Source of the DNA: CATQHP01 sp965214915
GTDB lineage: Bacteria > Acidobacteriota > Terriglobia > Bryobacterales > UBA6623
Direction: 5' to 3'
NCBI GenBank assembly: GCA_965214915.1
Contig: CBDCCP010000003.1
Coordinates: 1-64,000 of the forward strand
Length of the DNA: 64,000 nucleotides
Position numbers and translations under genes: made by a program. The notes under the pieces are model-generated. The model saw only the letters and a list, made by a program, of their open reading frames with translations, had not been told where the DNA came from and ran no database searches. Below, in pieces: positions 35,771 to 45,340 of the stretch; the stretch's first letter is position 1, and every line of letters starts with the position of its first letter.

Positions 35771-36739
35771 TTACGAAACGGCTGCCGGCGCGTTGCGCAC
35801 GGAGCGCAGTTTGGAGAAATAGCGCTTGGCTATCCGCACATCGGTCAAGATTTGCGTTTTCAGGCGTTCCGCCGATGCGAACCGCCGCTCGTCTCGAATC
35901 CGGCGCAGGAAATACAACTCGACGGCTTTCGGGAATTCTCCGCCGGGCTCGTTGAGGATGTAGGTCTCCACGGTGCGCCCGGCGCCGTCGAACGTAGGTC
36001 TTAGACCGACATTGCTGATCGATTCCAGGCAGCGGCCGCCGTCTGCATCTTCCGTGAGCGATACGTAAACGCCGTCCGCGGGAAGCGCCTGCGAATCGGG
36101 TTCCAGGTTCAGCGTGGGAACGGTTTGCCTGGAGCCGATGCCTGCGCCGCGAACGATTCGCCCGGAGAGGGAAAACGGCCTGCCGAGCAGACGCCGGGCA
36201 GTGCGCATTTCCCCGCGCGCCGATACCTCGCGCAAGCGCGAGCTGCTGGCCACGCCGCCCGCGATTTCGATTGCGGGAACGGCTTCGGTCGCGAAACCGA
36301 ACTGCCTGCCCAAGCGCTGCAGCTCGCGCGCATCGCCCTCTTGGCGGCGCCCGAAGCGGAAGTTGTCTCCGACGGTGACATACCGCGCCGCGAGTTTGTC
36401 CACAATCACTTGCCGCACGAACTCGGCGGGAGTCAGCCGCGAAAGTTCCCGCGTGAACGGCAGGACGACAACGCGGTCGATGCCGAGCTCGCGAATCCGC
36501 CGCGCGCGCGCGTTGACGGTCGTCAATATCCGCGGGGCCTGATCGGGGGCGACGACCGCCAGCGGGTGCGGGTCGAACGTGAGCGCTACGGATTCGATTT
36601 TCAGCAAGTGGGCGCGCTCGGCCACGCGCAGCAAGATCGCTTGGTGTCCGCGATGCACGCCGTCGAAATTTCCGATCGTCAGCGAGCACGGACCGAACCC
36701 CGCCGGCAGATCTTCGATGCGGTAAAAATTCGCAGCCAT
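35771..36739 (-). CDS. ribF: Bifunctional riboflavin kinase/FAD synthetase
   Basis: 322 residues. The N-terminal FAD synthetase domain has IGNFDGVHRGHQ (residues 22-33), LTFDPHPL and VGDNFRFG; the C-terminal riboflavin kinase domain has TVPTLNL and DGVYVSL. It phosphorylates riboflavin to FMN and adenylates FMN to FAD in the cytosol. Only six bases separate it from the stop of the upstream MBL gene, so both are probably one operon. Confidence 0.96.
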   Translation of the reverse strand: MAANFYRIEDLPAGFGPCSLTIGNFDGVHRGHQAILLRVAERAHLLKIESVALTFDPHPLAVVAPDQAPRILTTVNARARRIRELGIDRVVVLPFTRELSRLTPAEFVRQVIVDKLAARYVTVGDNFRFGRRQEGDARELQRLGRQFGFATEAVPAIEIAGGVASSSRLREVSARGEMRTARRLLGRPFSLSGRIVRGAGIGSRQTVPTLNLEPDSQALPADGVYVSLTEDADGGRCLESISNVGLRPTFDGAGRTVETYILNEPGGEFPKAVELYFLRRIRDERRFASAERLKTQILTDVRIAKRYFSKLRSVRNAPAAVS

Positions 36740-36745
36740 CGCGGG

Positions 36746-37555
36746 TTACTCTTCCACCTGAACGCGGAGCCCGTCGTAGGCCAGCGCAACGCCCTGGGGC
36801 AGGTTGGCGTTGGTTTCCTCGTGCGCCAGGTCGTGGCAGATATGGGTGAAAAAGGCGCGGCGCGGGCGGAGACGCGCTACCCATCCCAGAGCTTGCTCGA
36901 CCGTCGAGTGCATCGGGTGCGGCGTGTGCCGCAAGGCGCCGAGAAAGAGCACGTCGAGATCCGTAAGCAGCGGCAGCGATTCGTCCGGGAAGCCGGTCTG
37001 ATCGGTAATGTACGCGGCGTTGCCGAAACGGAAACCCACGATGTTCTTCGGGCCGTGGCGCACCTTGACCGGCTTGAATTGCAGACCGAACAGGTCGATG
37101 CCGCCGCTGTTGAGCATTGAGCCGTCGATCGCGTTGGCCGTCAGGCGCGGGACGCCTCCGGGATGGCCGGATTCGCCCGCAAACGCGTACGGAAACACGC
37201 GGCGCAACGAGCGCAGCGTCTCCTGCGAAGCGTATATGGGCAGGCGTTCCCGCCGCCGGTAGTTGAACGGGCGGACGTCGTCCAGGCCCATGATGTGGTC
37301 GGCGTGATCGTGCGTGTACAGGATCGCGTCGAGACTCTTGAGGCCGGAGTCAAGCGCTTGCCGGCGGAGATCGGGGGTCGTGTCGATGAGCACGTTGCGC
37401 TCCGCGCCGCCCGAGCGATAGCCGACGACTACCGACGGGCGCAGGCGTTTATCGCGGGGATCGTCGGAGCGGCAGACCGCGCAGGGGCAGCCGATAGTAG
37501 GCACTCCGACGCTGGTTCCCGACCCGAGAACCGTGATTGTGAGGCTTTCCGGCAT
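36746..37555 (-). CDS. PhnP-like MBL-fold phosphodiesterase/hydrolase
   Basis: 269 residues opening with LTITVLGSGTSVGVP and the Cys cluster CPCAVC, then THDHADHIMGLDD (metal site), DQTGFPDES, LGALRHTPHPMHST and FFTHICHDL. This is the tRNAse Z/PhnP-like beta-lactamase group, soluble in the cytosol, probably a cyclic phosphodiesterase. It directly precedes ribF with six bases between. PhnP itself acts in phosphonate use, but no phn genes are here, so only a general function is supported. Confidence 0.9.
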   Translation of the reverse strand: MPESLTITVLGSGTSVGVPTIGCPCAVCRSDDPRDKRLRPSVVVGYRSGGAERNVLIDTTPDLRRQALDSGLKSLDAILYTHDHADHIMGLDDVRPFNYRRRERLPIYASQETLRSLRRVFPYAFAGESGHPGGVPRLTANAIDGSMLNSGGIDLFGLQFKPVKVRHGPKNIVGFRFGNAAYITDQTGFPDESLPLLTDLDVLFLGALRHTPHPMHSTVEQALGWVARLRPRRAFFTHICHDLAHEETNANLPQGVALAYDGLRVQVEE

Positions 37556-37688
37556 CGCGGTTTTGTGCCGCCGGCGTTATGGCGTCCGCGTCCGGGCCGG
37601 CGCATGCCGCGTGGCGCCCAAACGCACGCGAAGCCGTTATTTTAGCGGACGCCGCCGCGCTGCCGATTTCATTCGCGGGCTACAGGCT

Positions 37689-38300
37689 ATGCTGGGAAAG
37701 ATGTTTCTCAAGATTCTGACCCACCCGATTTTCATGAATCTCAATTTCCACATGCCGATGATCGTGGACTTGTCGCATCCGCTGATTATGTTGGCGGGCG
37801 AGAACGGATCGGGGAAATCGACGCTGCTGCACTCCATCTACTACGCGCTGTGCGGAGAGGATATCGATAATTTCGCGTACAAGCTCGACAGGCGAGGGCA
37901 GGCTTGGGCCAAAGTGCTGCTGTTCGACGCCGAGCAGCACAATCCGCGCAACAAGCCGGAACTTTTCGACGACGATCCGGCAATGCGGGAGTTCATTCAC
38001 AGCGCCAGTCACGGGCAGGTGATGTTGTCGTTGTTCCAACAGACGTTTCCGGCTTTGCCGGAAGGTTCGGTGCTGCTGCTCGACGAGCCGGAGATGGCCT
38101 TATCGCAGTCGAATCAGCGCCGCATTCTCAAGATGCTCATGGAGCTCGTCGATCGAAAGAGGTTCCGCATCGTAGCGGCGACCCACTCTCCGCAGTTGCT
38201 CTCCGCGCCCGAAACTTACGTCATCGACCTCGACAAGCACGTGAACCGGAACGTGACTACGGCGCCGATGGGCATGGAAGGGAGTTCGACGATTCAATAA
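37689..38300 (+). CDS. Compact ABC-type ATPase (AAA_15/21-like), partner unknown
   Basis: 203 residues from the ATG at 37689 (or 199 from 37701, which has GGGAAAG just before it). Walker A GENGSGKST follows the hydrophobic MIVDLSHPLIMLA strand. Then come an ABC-like signature SHGQVMLSL, Walker B VLLLDEPEMAL and the H-switch ATHSPQLL. There are no membrane helices, coiled coil or nuclease motifs. This resembles predicted stand-alone ATPases of the RecF/Rad50-like AAA group. It ends by overlapping the oppositely directed YheT-like gene by seven bases. Function unknown. Confidence 0.85.
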   Translation: MLGKMFLKILTHPIFMNLNFHMPMIVDLSHPLIMLAGENGSGKSTLLHSIYYALCGEDIDNFAYKLDRRGQAWAKVLLFDAEQHNPRNKPELFDDDPAMREFIHSASHGQVMLSLFQQTFPALPEGSVLLLDEPEMALSQSNQRRILKMLMELVDRKRFRIVAATHSPQLLSAPETYVIDLDKHVNRNVTTAPMGMEGSSTIQ

Positions 38301-39325
38301 GCGGCGCGCGCATGCGGGCCGCCGACCGCCTCGAAAAACCGGATGCCCTGCGCCTGGGCCCAGAAACGCGCGCCTTGACGGGCCAGGAAGGCGACATGTC
38401 CTCCGTGAGGCTGGGCTAAGAGCCGAATCCACGGGTTGGTTGCGAATATCCGGTCGCGGAACGCGTCGAAAGGGATGAACGGGTCGTCCTCGGCTTGAAT
38501 CAAGAGCGCGGGAACGCGGATGCGCTGCAGAAACCCCGCGGCCGAACAACGGGCGTAATAGTCGGCCGCGTCGCGGAAACCGAAGCTCGGCGCGGTGAAT
38601 TTGTCGTCGAATTTCCAAATCGAATCGACGCCGGAAAAATCGGGTTCGGGGTAGCGCTCGGGCATGCAGCGGCTCTTGCGCAGCATCGTCGCGCGCAGTT
38701 GGCGCAGAAACCGCCGTTCGTAAACCCAATTGCGCGGCTTGCCGATATGCCGCGAGCAAACGTCAAGGCGGATCGGCGCCGAAATCGCGCACGCCGCCCG
38801 AACATGCGCCGGCGGGTTTTCGCCCCACTCGCCGGCGAGCTTCAGGACCATGTTTCCGCCCATCGAAAAACCCAGCAGAAAAAGCGGCCGCGGCGCGAGT
38901 TGCTCGACGACGCGGCGCAGATCGACAGTGAGTCCGGAGTGGTACAGGGTAGGCGACAAATGCTCGGTACCGCCGCAGTTGCGGACGTTCAGCCGAATCA
39001 GATCGAAGCCGGCTTCCAGCGCCAATCGCCCGCCGGCAAGCATATAGGGGGCGCGGTCGCAAGCTGTGAGGCCATGCACCGCCAGGACGGTCGGCCGCGG
39101 TCCGGCATGCGATTCCGTCCGTTGCAGGTTCAGCCGCGCCAAGACCTGCGTATCCGGTTCGGTTCGAAAAAGCCGGGACTGCCAGGGCCAGCGCCGCTCG
39201 TCCAACGAGGGAAACCAGTATCGGCCTGTGATCGTCTGCAAATCCCCTTGGCGAATCAGAGGGACGAAAGGAATCCGCCAATCTTCGCGGTCGAAGACGG
39301 TGGGAGGCTGCGCGGCCGCCGGCAA
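38294..39325 (-). CDS. YheT-like alpha/beta-hydrolase
   Basis: 343 residues from a TTG at 39325, 13 bases after the thioredoxin stop; the longer frame to 39442 lies inside that gene and is not plausible. VLAVHGLTAC (oxyanion strand), RLNVRNCGGT, LGFSMGGN (nucleophile Ser), IQAEDDPFIP (acid) and PHGGHVAF (His) form the full triad pattern of the YheT/ABHD family. Likely an esterase or lipase-like cytosolic hydrolase; substrate unknown. Probably co-transcribed with the thioredoxin gene. Confidence 0.87.
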   Translation of the reverse strand: MPAAAQPPTVFDREDWRIPFVPLIRQGDLQTITGRYWFPSLDERRWPWQSRLFRTEPDTQVLARLNLQRTESHAGPRPTVLAVHGLTACDRAPYMLAGGRLALEAGFDLIRLNVRNCGGTEHLSPTLYHSGLTVDLRRVVEQLAPRPLFLLGFSMGGNMVLKLAGEWGENPPAHVRAACAISAPIRLDVCSRHIGKPRNWVYERRFLRQLRATMLRKSRCMPERYPEPDFSGVDSIWKFDDKFTAPSFGFRDAADYYARCSAAGFLQRIRVPALLIQAEDDPFIPFDAFRDRIFATNPWIRLLAQPHGGHVAFLARQGARFWAQAQGIRFFEAVGGPHARAAY

Positions 39326-39338
39326 AGGCGTCGGCCCC

Positions 39339-39872
39339 CTAATCGCTGGCGCCCGAGCTCTCGGCCAGCAGCTCGCTGAATTCCTTGCGCATGTTGGCCT
39401 CCTGATCGGCCCAGAAAACGCGGTCCCGGCCGGGATGCTCATAGCGAATGACGCCTTTGCGGTCGACGATCATCATGTACGGCACATAAGCCCGCGCCAT
39501 CACCGATAAATCGGCAAAGCGCATCCAATCGGATCGGTTCGAGACTCCGATCGGGAATTTCACGCCGTGGTTGCGCACAAAAGCGTCGATGTTTCCCGGT
39601 GAATTCGGATTCACCGCAAAGGCCAGAATCTCGAGGCCCTTGGGCGCCATTTCTTTGTAGATGGGCCCGATCATCTCCGAGGTCTGCTGGCAGTGCGGGC
39701 AATCCGTCGAGAACCACATCACCGCGACCACTTTGCCCTTCAGCGCAGCCAGGGACACGGTCTTGCCGGTTATGGTTCTCAGCTTCAAGTCGGGCGCGTC
39801 CCGCGGAACTTCGCCCGCACGCAACAGCAGCGCAGAAAGGAATGCAAACGATAGAAGCCGAACGGTTTTCAT
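39339..39872 (-). CDS. Exported thioredoxin-family protein (TlpA/peroxiredoxin-like)
   Basis: 177 residues with a signal segment (MKTVRLLSFAFLSALLLRA) and the redox loop WFSTDCPHCQQ (Cys58, Cys61). The DAPDLKLRTITGKTVSL start and MIVDRKGVIRYEHPG end are TlpA/AhpC-TSA style. It would be a periplasmic disulfide reductase or resolving protein, for example in cytochrome maturation. A GGAGAA Shine-Dalgarno lies before the ATG at 39872. Confidence 0.9.
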   Translation of the reverse strand: MKTVRLLSFAFLSALLLRAGEVPRDAPDLKLRTITGKTVSLAALKGKVVAVMWFSTDCPHCQQTSEMIGPIYKEMAPKGLEILAFAVNPNSPGNIDAFVRNHGVKFPIGVSNRSDWMRFADLSVMARAYVPYMMIVDRKGVIRYEHPGRDRVFWADQEANMRKEFSELLAESSGASD

Positions 39873-39941
39873 AGCCGATTCTCCAAGCCGGTCAATTTAT
39901 CATACAACTCCAATGGAAACGGGCGCGCGGACGGGGCGTTC

Positions 39942-41825
39942 TCAGCGCGACACGACCGACTCGGCGTAGAGCAGATCGCCGGTCAACCCGTCGAAGTACT
40001 GGAAAACCGCCTGCGGATTCTTGTAGGCCACCCAGCGATCGCCTGCGTCCGTCGGATTGTTGAATACGTTATTGACCTGCACCACGCAGTAAACAGGGCG
40101 CTTGCGCCATTCGTTGGGCGTGCCGTTCACGATGAAGCTCGACCAGCGAATCTCGGTCTTGCGTCCGAAGGAGTCGTAGTCTCCCGAATTCGGACGGTTG
40201 CCTTCCGAACGCAGCGGATGGTTGGTCGAATTATGCGGTCCGGAAGCGAACTCCCATACCCGGTCGGTGACCTTGATGGCGAAGCTGTTGTGCAAGTCGC
40301 CGGTCAAGACGAAAACCGGCTTGCCAAGGGCGTCCCAGAAATCGATCAAGTCCTCGCGTTCCCACAGGAACGCCGTCCAGGCATCGTCTTTGTTGACTTC
40401 GGAGATGTTGGCGCTCCCGGTTCCGCCGACGTGCGAAATCGAAAAATTCACCGACGAGACGATGAAGAAGAAGTCGGCGTCGGAGGCTTGCATCTCGGAC
40501 TTGAGCCATGCCTTCTGGGTTTCGCCCAGCATCGTCCGGCCTCGTTTTTGGCGGTCGGCGGTGTCGTGCATCATGCGGTAGGAACGCGTATCGACGAAGA
40601 GGAAATCGGCATTGGCGACGCGCATCTTGAAGTACGAGCGCCGCCCGACCGAGTAGGTTGCGGCGCCGTCCGCCTCGGCGGGGGGACGGATGCGCAAATT
40701 GTTTTTGTCGATGATTTCGACGATCTCGTAAACCTTGGAGTTCGGGTCGCCGCCGACTTCGTCGGGGTCGCTGCCGTCGGGGTTCGGCTCAAGCAGCATC
40801 ATGCCCCAATTCGGGGTTCCCCAGTGAACGTGCAGCGTCGCTTGCTTGTCCAGTCCCTCGAAATCGGCCTCAGGGTCGGTGAGGATATCGCTGCCGGCCT
40901 TGAGCTGCGCCTGGCCGTAAACAATGCCGCGGGTTTGGGGAACCGGGTTGCTCCAGGCGAGGTAGTCGTACCACGCCATGGTTCCCACGTCGCGGAAGAC
41001 TGCGCGGCGGTTGCGCCTGCCCGGCTCCGCCGAGCCATAGATATCGTTCAAGAGCTCGTGGTCGTCGAAGGTGTAGTACGAGGGCACGTTGCGGTGCCAG
41101 TCGCGCAGATTCTTGCCCTTGTTGAAGAAGTCCTTGTAGTTTTCCCAGACGCCGGTGATGCTGGGCATCAGGCGCACGACGCGCGGCGTCGCCGCCTCGT
41201 CGATGCCGACCTGTTCGCGCCACTGCTCCGGGCTGTAGAGCCGCGACTCGTTCTCGTACAGCCAGTCGCCGTTGAGGATGGCGAAATCTATCTTGCTCTT
41301 GCCCTCGCGGCTGACCAGCGTTCTGAGCATCGTGCCGTGCGTCGTCAGAGCGGCGCCGACCGGGCTTCCGCTGGGGTTTTGATTGTTGCCGCAGGCGAAC
41401 TCGAAGCGGAAGTTGTAGCGGCCCTGCGGATTGTGCTCGCTCTTGAGCGCCGCCGCGTCCGGCAGCGTATGGAACGTTCCGGAACGCTCCACGTCGCCCG
41501 ACGGCGCAGCCCCCAGGCCGACTTCGTAAAAGTATTTGGTATCGGCCGAGAGACCTTCGATGAGCGCCCAGCCGGTGTTGTCGCTTGTCGGATCGGTTTC
41601 CGCGGTCGCAGTGGAGGTCAGCCGGTCCGGGGCGTCGCCGTAGAAAACGTTGAAGGCAGCGGCTCTGGAAGTGCGCGCCCAGACGCCGATATGGTTCGTC
41701 CCGACGCGGCCCAGCGTAGGGCCGTGCGTAATTGAGACGCCGCCGGCATCGGGAGCGTCTGCCCCGGGGCCGCAGGCGAGAGCCGCGGCAAAGAGAAACG
41801 TAACGAGAACGATCGGCGCGCGCAT
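39942..41825 (-). CDS. PhoD-like alkaline phosphatase/phosphodiesterase, lipoprotein
   Basis: 627 residues. The signal ends at ALACG, a probable lipid anchor. An N-terminal fibronectin-like PhoD domain (ITHGPTLGRVGTNHIGVWAR landmarks, GLSADTKYFYEV) precedes the catalytic domain with FACGNNQN, ILNGDWLYENES, YTFDDHELLNDIYG and a C-terminal LTGDLHNSFA. These are Ca/Fe metal-ligand regions of the PhoD family. It would release phosphate from mono- or diesters at the cell surface. TAACCT lies nine bases before the ATG at 41825, facing the M49-like gene across 66 bases. Confidence 0.9.
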   Translation of the reverse strand: MRAPIVLVTFLFAAALACGPGADAPDAGGVSITHGPTLGRVGTNHIGVWARTSRAAAFNVFYGDAPDRLTSTATAETDPTSDNTGWALIEGLSADTKYFYEVGLGAAPSGDVERSGTFHTLPDAAALKSEHNPQGRYNFRFEFACGNNQNPSGSPVGAALTTHGTMLRTLVSREGKSKIDFAILNGDWLYENESRLYSPEQWREQVGIDEAATPRVVRLMPSITGVWENYKDFFNKGKNLRDWHRNVPSYYTFDDHELLNDIYGSAEPGRRNRRAVFRDVGTMAWYDYLAWSNPVPQTRGIVYGQAQLKAGSDILTDPEADFEGLDKQATLHVHWGTPNWGMMLLEPNPDGSDPDEVGGDPNSKVYEIVEIIDKNNLRIRPPAEADGAATYSVGRRSYFKMRVANADFLFVDTRSYRMMHDTADRQKRGRTMLGETQKAWLKSEMQASDADFFFIVSSVNFSISHVGGTGSANISEVNKDDAWTAFLWEREDLIDFWDALGKPVFVLTGDLHNSFAIKVTDRVWEFASGPHNSTNHPLRSEGNRPNSGDYDSFGRKTEIRWSSFIVNGTPNEWRKRPVYCVVQVNNVFNNPTDAGDRWVAYKNPQAVFQYFDGLTGDLLYAESVVSR

Positions 41826-41834
41826 GTCTTCGAG

Positions 41835-41840
41835 AGGTTA
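41835..41840 (-). promoter_or_regulatory. -10-like TAACCT, 9 bases before the PhoD start
   Basis: TGC precedes TAACCT (extended -10 form), then nine bases to the ATG at 41825. Confidence 0.35.
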
Positions 41841-41878
41841 GCAAAACCGCGGCGCCGGGTCCCGGTCGCTGCCTGCGC

Positions 41879-41884
41879 TACATT
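41879..41884 (+). promoter_or_regulatory. -10-like TACATT, 7 bases before the M49-like start
   Basis: TACATT, seven bases, ATG at 41892. Back-to-back with the PhoD signal in a 66-base divergent region. Confidence 0.4.
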
Positions 41885-41891
41885 GAAAGCC

Positions 41892-43520
41892 ATGAGTCGG
41901 ACGGCCGCGGCGCTCGCTTGCGCATCGTTTCTCGCCTGTTCCCCGCCGGCGCCCGACTCCTCGTCTCCTGCGATGAACTACCGCGAGAAAGTCGACGACT
42001 ACGTTCCCTTCAAGCTCGAAGCGGACACCGGCGCGCTGTCGGAAAACCAGCGGAAGATGCTTCCTTTGCTGATCGAGGCGGCGCAGGTAATGGACGGCTT
42101 GTTTTGGCGGCAGGCGTACGGCGACCGGCAGGGGCTTCTGGACGGCATCGAGAACCCCGACGCCCGGCGGTTCGCCGCAATCAACTACGGACCGTGGGAC
42201 CGCCTGAACGACAACGCGCCGTTCCTCGCCGGCGTCGGCTCCAAGCCGCCCGGGGCGCGGTTTTACCCGGCCGACATGACCAAAGACGAGTTCAACGCCG
42301 CCGTCGCAGGCGACGAGGAACTGAAGAGCCTCTACACTTTCGTCCGCCGCGACGGCAGCGGAAAGCTTGTCGCCGAGCCGTACTCCAAAGTTTTTCGGAA
42401 GGAGCTCGAGATCGCCGCGGACCTGTTGCGCCAAGCCGCCGAGCTTGCCGAAGACGCCGGTTTCAAAAAATACCTCCAACTCCGCGCCGAAGCCCTGGTT
42501 ACCGACAATTACCAACCCAGCGATTTCGCCTGGATGGAAATGAAAGACAACGCGCTCGACATCGTGATCGGGCCGATCGAGACCTACGAAGACCGACTGT
42601 TCGGCTACAAGGCGGCGTTCGAGGCCTACGTCCTGGTGAAGGACAAGGAGTGGAGCGCCCGCCTGGCCCAATACGCCGCGATGCTGCCCGAGCTGCAGGA
42701 CGGCCTGCCCGTGCCGCCCGAATACAAACGGGAAGAGCCCGGAACGGACTCCGATCTCAATGCTTACGACGCGCTCTACTACGCAGGCGATTGCAACGCC
42801 GGCGCGAAGACGATCGCCATCAATCTACCCAATGACGAAGAGGTGCAGCTTCGCTCGGGCGCGCGACGCCTGCAGCTCAAGAACTCCATGCGAGCGAAGT
42901 TCGACAAGATTCTGGTTCCGATCGGCGACGTTTTGATTGCCGAGGACCAGCGCAGCCGCATCCGCTTCGACGCCTTTTTCGCCAACACGATGTTTCATGA
43001 GGTTGCGCACGGACTCGGCATCAAAAACACGCTTGACGGCAAGGGTACCGTCCGCGAGGCGCTCAAGGAAAAGAGCGCGTCGCTCGAGGAGGGCAAGGCC
43101 GACATCCTGGGGCTTTACATGCTCGCCAGGCTGAGCGCAAAAGGCGAGCTGGGCGGCGCCGACCTGAAAGACAACTACGTCACGTTCCTGGCCGGCATCT
43201 TTCGTTCGATCCGCTTCGGAGCTTCGAGCGCGCACGGCGTCGCCAACACGCTGCGCTTCAACTTTTTCCGGGAAGCCGGCGCGTTTTCCCGCGATGAGGC
43301 GAGCGGAACGTACCGCGTCGACTTCGACAAGATGCAGGCCGCGGTCGATGCTCTTTCCGAGAAGATTCTTCGCCTGCAGGGCGACGGCGACTACGCGGGC
43401 GCGGCCGCCTTCGTGAACGCAATGGGCAAGATCGACGCCCAACTGCAAGCCGATCTCGACCGCTTGGAGCAAGCGGACATCCCGGTGGATATCGTTTTCG
43501 AGCAGGGGCTGCCGAACTGA
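41892..43520 (+). CDS. M49 (dipeptidyl-peptidase III)-like zinc peptidase, lipoprotein
   Basis: 542 residues from the ATG at 41892. A short signal ends FLACSPP, a probable lipobox. The metal motif is MFHEVAHGLG (His369, Glu370, His373) with the downstream Glu in LEEGKADILG. This matches the bacterial M49-like family, where the classical enzyme has HELLGH instead. It would cleave peptides in the periplasm. TACATT lies seven bases before the ATG. Confidence 0.83.
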   Translation: MSRTAAALACASFLACSPPAPDSSSPAMNYREKVDDYVPFKLEADTGALSENQRKMLPLLIEAAQVMDGLFWRQAYGDRQGLLDGIENPDARRFAAINYGPWDRLNDNAPFLAGVGSKPPGARFYPADMTKDEFNAAVAGDEELKSLYTFVRRDGSGKLVAEPYSKVFRKELEIAADLLRQAAELAEDAGFKKYLQLRAEALVTDNYQPSDFAWMEMKDNALDIVIGPIETYEDRLFGYKAAFEAYVLVKDKEWSARLAQYAAMLPELQDGLPVPPEYKREEPGTDSDLNAYDALYYAGDCNAGAKTIAINLPNDEEVQLRSGARRLQLKNSMRAKFDKILVPIGDVLIAEDQRSRIRFDAFFANTMFHEVAHGLGIKNTLDGKGTVREALKEKSASLEEGKADILGLYMLARLSAKGELGGADLKDNYVTFLAGIFRSIRFGASSAHGVANTLRFNFFREAGAFSRDEASGTYRVDFDKMQAAVDALSEKILRLQGDGDYAGAAAFVNAMGKIDAQLQADLDRLEQADIPVDIVFEQGLPN

Positions 43521-43539
43521 CGCGCAAGAGGCCCTTTCG

Positions 43540-45339
43540 TTGTTTTTCCAACCGTCGGCGCGCCGCGGAACGCGGCGAAGACACTTACCTTTGACAGGCC
43601 GTTTGCAGTTTTCCGCTCGGGTTGACCGCTTTCTCGACAGCAGTCCGCTGGTTGCCAGCGCCTACTTGCTGTTGGCGCTGGCGATGACCTATCCCCTGGC
43701 GCTCAACTGGCGCAGCGCGCTGCCCGCCGGGTCGGGAGACCTGTGGCAGAACTATTGGAATTTCTGGTGGTGGAAGAAATGTTTGTTGGAGGGGCTCAAT
43801 CCGTACCATTCCGACTATCTGTTCCATCCGTTTGGAATCGACCTCGTCTTTTACACGCATTCGGTCTTCAATCAAATCGCGGCGATGCCCGCAAACCTTC
43901 TTTTCGGCGAGGCCGCGGCCTATAACTTCAGCGTTTTCCTGGCGCTGACTCTGTCGGGGTTCGGCGGTTGGCTGTTCGTCCGCGAGTTGACCGGCGACGC
44001 GCGCGCGGGCTTTCTGGCCGGACTCGTTTTTGCCTTTTTCCCGCAGCACGTCGAACAGACGCTGGAGCATGTCAACCTGTTTTCCACCCAGTTCATCCCG
44101 TTGACGCTGTTCTATGTCGTCCGTTGGACGCGGGCGCAGCGCACGATCGACGCCATTGCATTGGGCCTGTGTTTCGGACTCAATGCGTTGTGCAGTTGGC
44201 ACCTGGGCTTGAAGCTGACTCTCGTCCTCGCGCCGTGGGCGCTGTGGGCGCTGTGGCGCTCCCGCCGCGCGCCGGCGGCAGCGGCGCGCGGTCTGGCCGC
44301 CGGCGCGGCCGCCGCGGCGCTGCCGATTCTGCCGGCGGTGCTCCCGTTGCTCATTGAAATCGCCGGAGGAGCGGACTACTACTCCAAGGGTCCCGTACCT
44401 AGAGGGATCGACGCATCGTACCTGCTTACGCCGGTATTCGCGCACCCGGTTTGGGGATCGCGGGTAACGCCGGCGTATCTGCAGCGCGCGTATCAGGCCT
44501 CGGGATTCATTTGCTACCTGGGTTTGGTTCCCTTGGGGCTTGCGCTGGTTGCGGCCGTAAAGAGACGGCGGCAAGCGGCCGCATGGACGGCTCTGTTCTT
44601 CATAACGTTGCTTTTGTCGCTGGGCAAAAACCCGTTTTGGGACGGTCGATTAGTCGAGTCGATCACGCTCCCGTTCGCGCTGCTCGCGGAGGTTCCCATC
44701 GTCGAGAACCTTCGCGTCGCGAACAGGTTCCTGATTTTGACCAGCCTCGCGCTCGCGGTCATGGCGGGCCTCGGTTGGACGGCGCTCGGAGAAAAGCGCC
44801 GGCGGCTGTTTCCCTTGATCGCCGGCGCGATTCTTTTCGAGTACTTATGGTTGCCGTTTCCGGTCCGTCGCGTCGAACCTTCCCCGCTTCTCCGCAGCGT
44901 GGCCGAGCGGCCCGGCGCCGTGCTCGATATTCCCTTTCATCAGAAGAACCGCACCGTGCATAATATGGCCGCGCAGACCATGCACGGCCGCCCGATCGCC
45001 GGCGGCTATGTCAGCACCTACCCGCCGGAAACGCTCTATGCGCTGGAGTCCGAGCCGGCTCTCGACAATCTCGCGGGCGCCCCGCGGCCCGAAATCGATG
45101 GGCGCCGCCTCCGGGAACTCGGCATCCGCACCGTCATTCTGCACAAGTACCGCCGCGCAAGCTACGCCAAGAGCGCGGTTGAGGCCGTTGCGCCCGGCGA
45201 CATCGTCGGGCGGAAAAACGCGATCCGATTGGGCGGGACGCCCGACGACGTAATGGACGCCGTGCGGGCCCGGTTGACCGCGCAATGCGGCCCGCCGGCG
45301 TTGGAAGACCACCGCTTCGCCGTCTTCTTTCTCGATTGA
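43540..45339 (+). CDS. Polytopic membrane protein, GT-C glycosyltransferase-like
   Basis: 599 residues with roughly ten membrane helices and a soluble C-terminal part. GDLWQNYWNFWWWKK, LNPYHSDYLFHPFGIDL and ANRFLILTSLALAV are characteristic of large bacterial GT-C-like or YfhO-like membrane proteins; the acidic loop near SGDLWQN fits a first-loop catalytic site. The TTG at 43540 follows AAGAGG at good spacing; TTG 43591 is an alternative. It starts 19 bases after the peptidase gene and converges with the MBL gene. A specific sugar or lipid donor cannot be given. Confidence 0.75.
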   Translation: MFFQPSARRGTRRRHLPLTGRLQFSARVDRFLDSSPLVASAYLLLALAMTYPLALNWRSALPAGSGDLWQNYWNFWWWKKCLLEGLNPYHSDYLFHPFGIDLVFYTHSVFNQIAAMPANLLFGEAAAYNFSVFLALTLSGFGGWLFVRELTGDARAGFLAGLVFAFFPQHVEQTLEHVNLFSTQFIPLTLFYVVRWTRAQRTIDAIALGLCFGLNALCSWHLGLKLTLVLAPWALWALWRSRRAPAAAARGLAAGAAAAALPILPAVLPLLIEIAGGADYYSKGPVPRGIDASYLLTPVFAHPVWGSRVTPAYLQRAYQASGFICYLGLVPLGLALVAAVKRRRQAAAWTALFFITLLLSLGKNPFWDGRLVESITLPFALLAEVPIVENLRVANRFLILTSLALAVMAGLGWTALGEKRRRLFPLIAGAILFEYLWLPFPVRRVEPSPLLRSVAERPGAVLDIPFHQKNRTVHNMAAQTMHGRPIAGGYVSTYPPETLYALESEPALDNLAGAPRPEIDGRRLRELGIRTVILHKYRRASYAKSAVEAVAPGDIVGRKNAIRLGGTPDDVMDAVRARLTAQCGPPALEDHRFAVFFLD

Positions 45340-45340
45340 G

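Noticed and set aside
37689..39325. Toxin-antitoxin or defence pair of the small ATPase and the YheT-like hydrolase
   Set aside because: They converge on opposite strands and the hydrolase groups with the thioredoxin gene, so no operon supports it.
40218..41735. 505-codon open frame antisense to the PhoD gene
   Set aside because: Compositional shadow; PhoD motifs lie on the minus strand.
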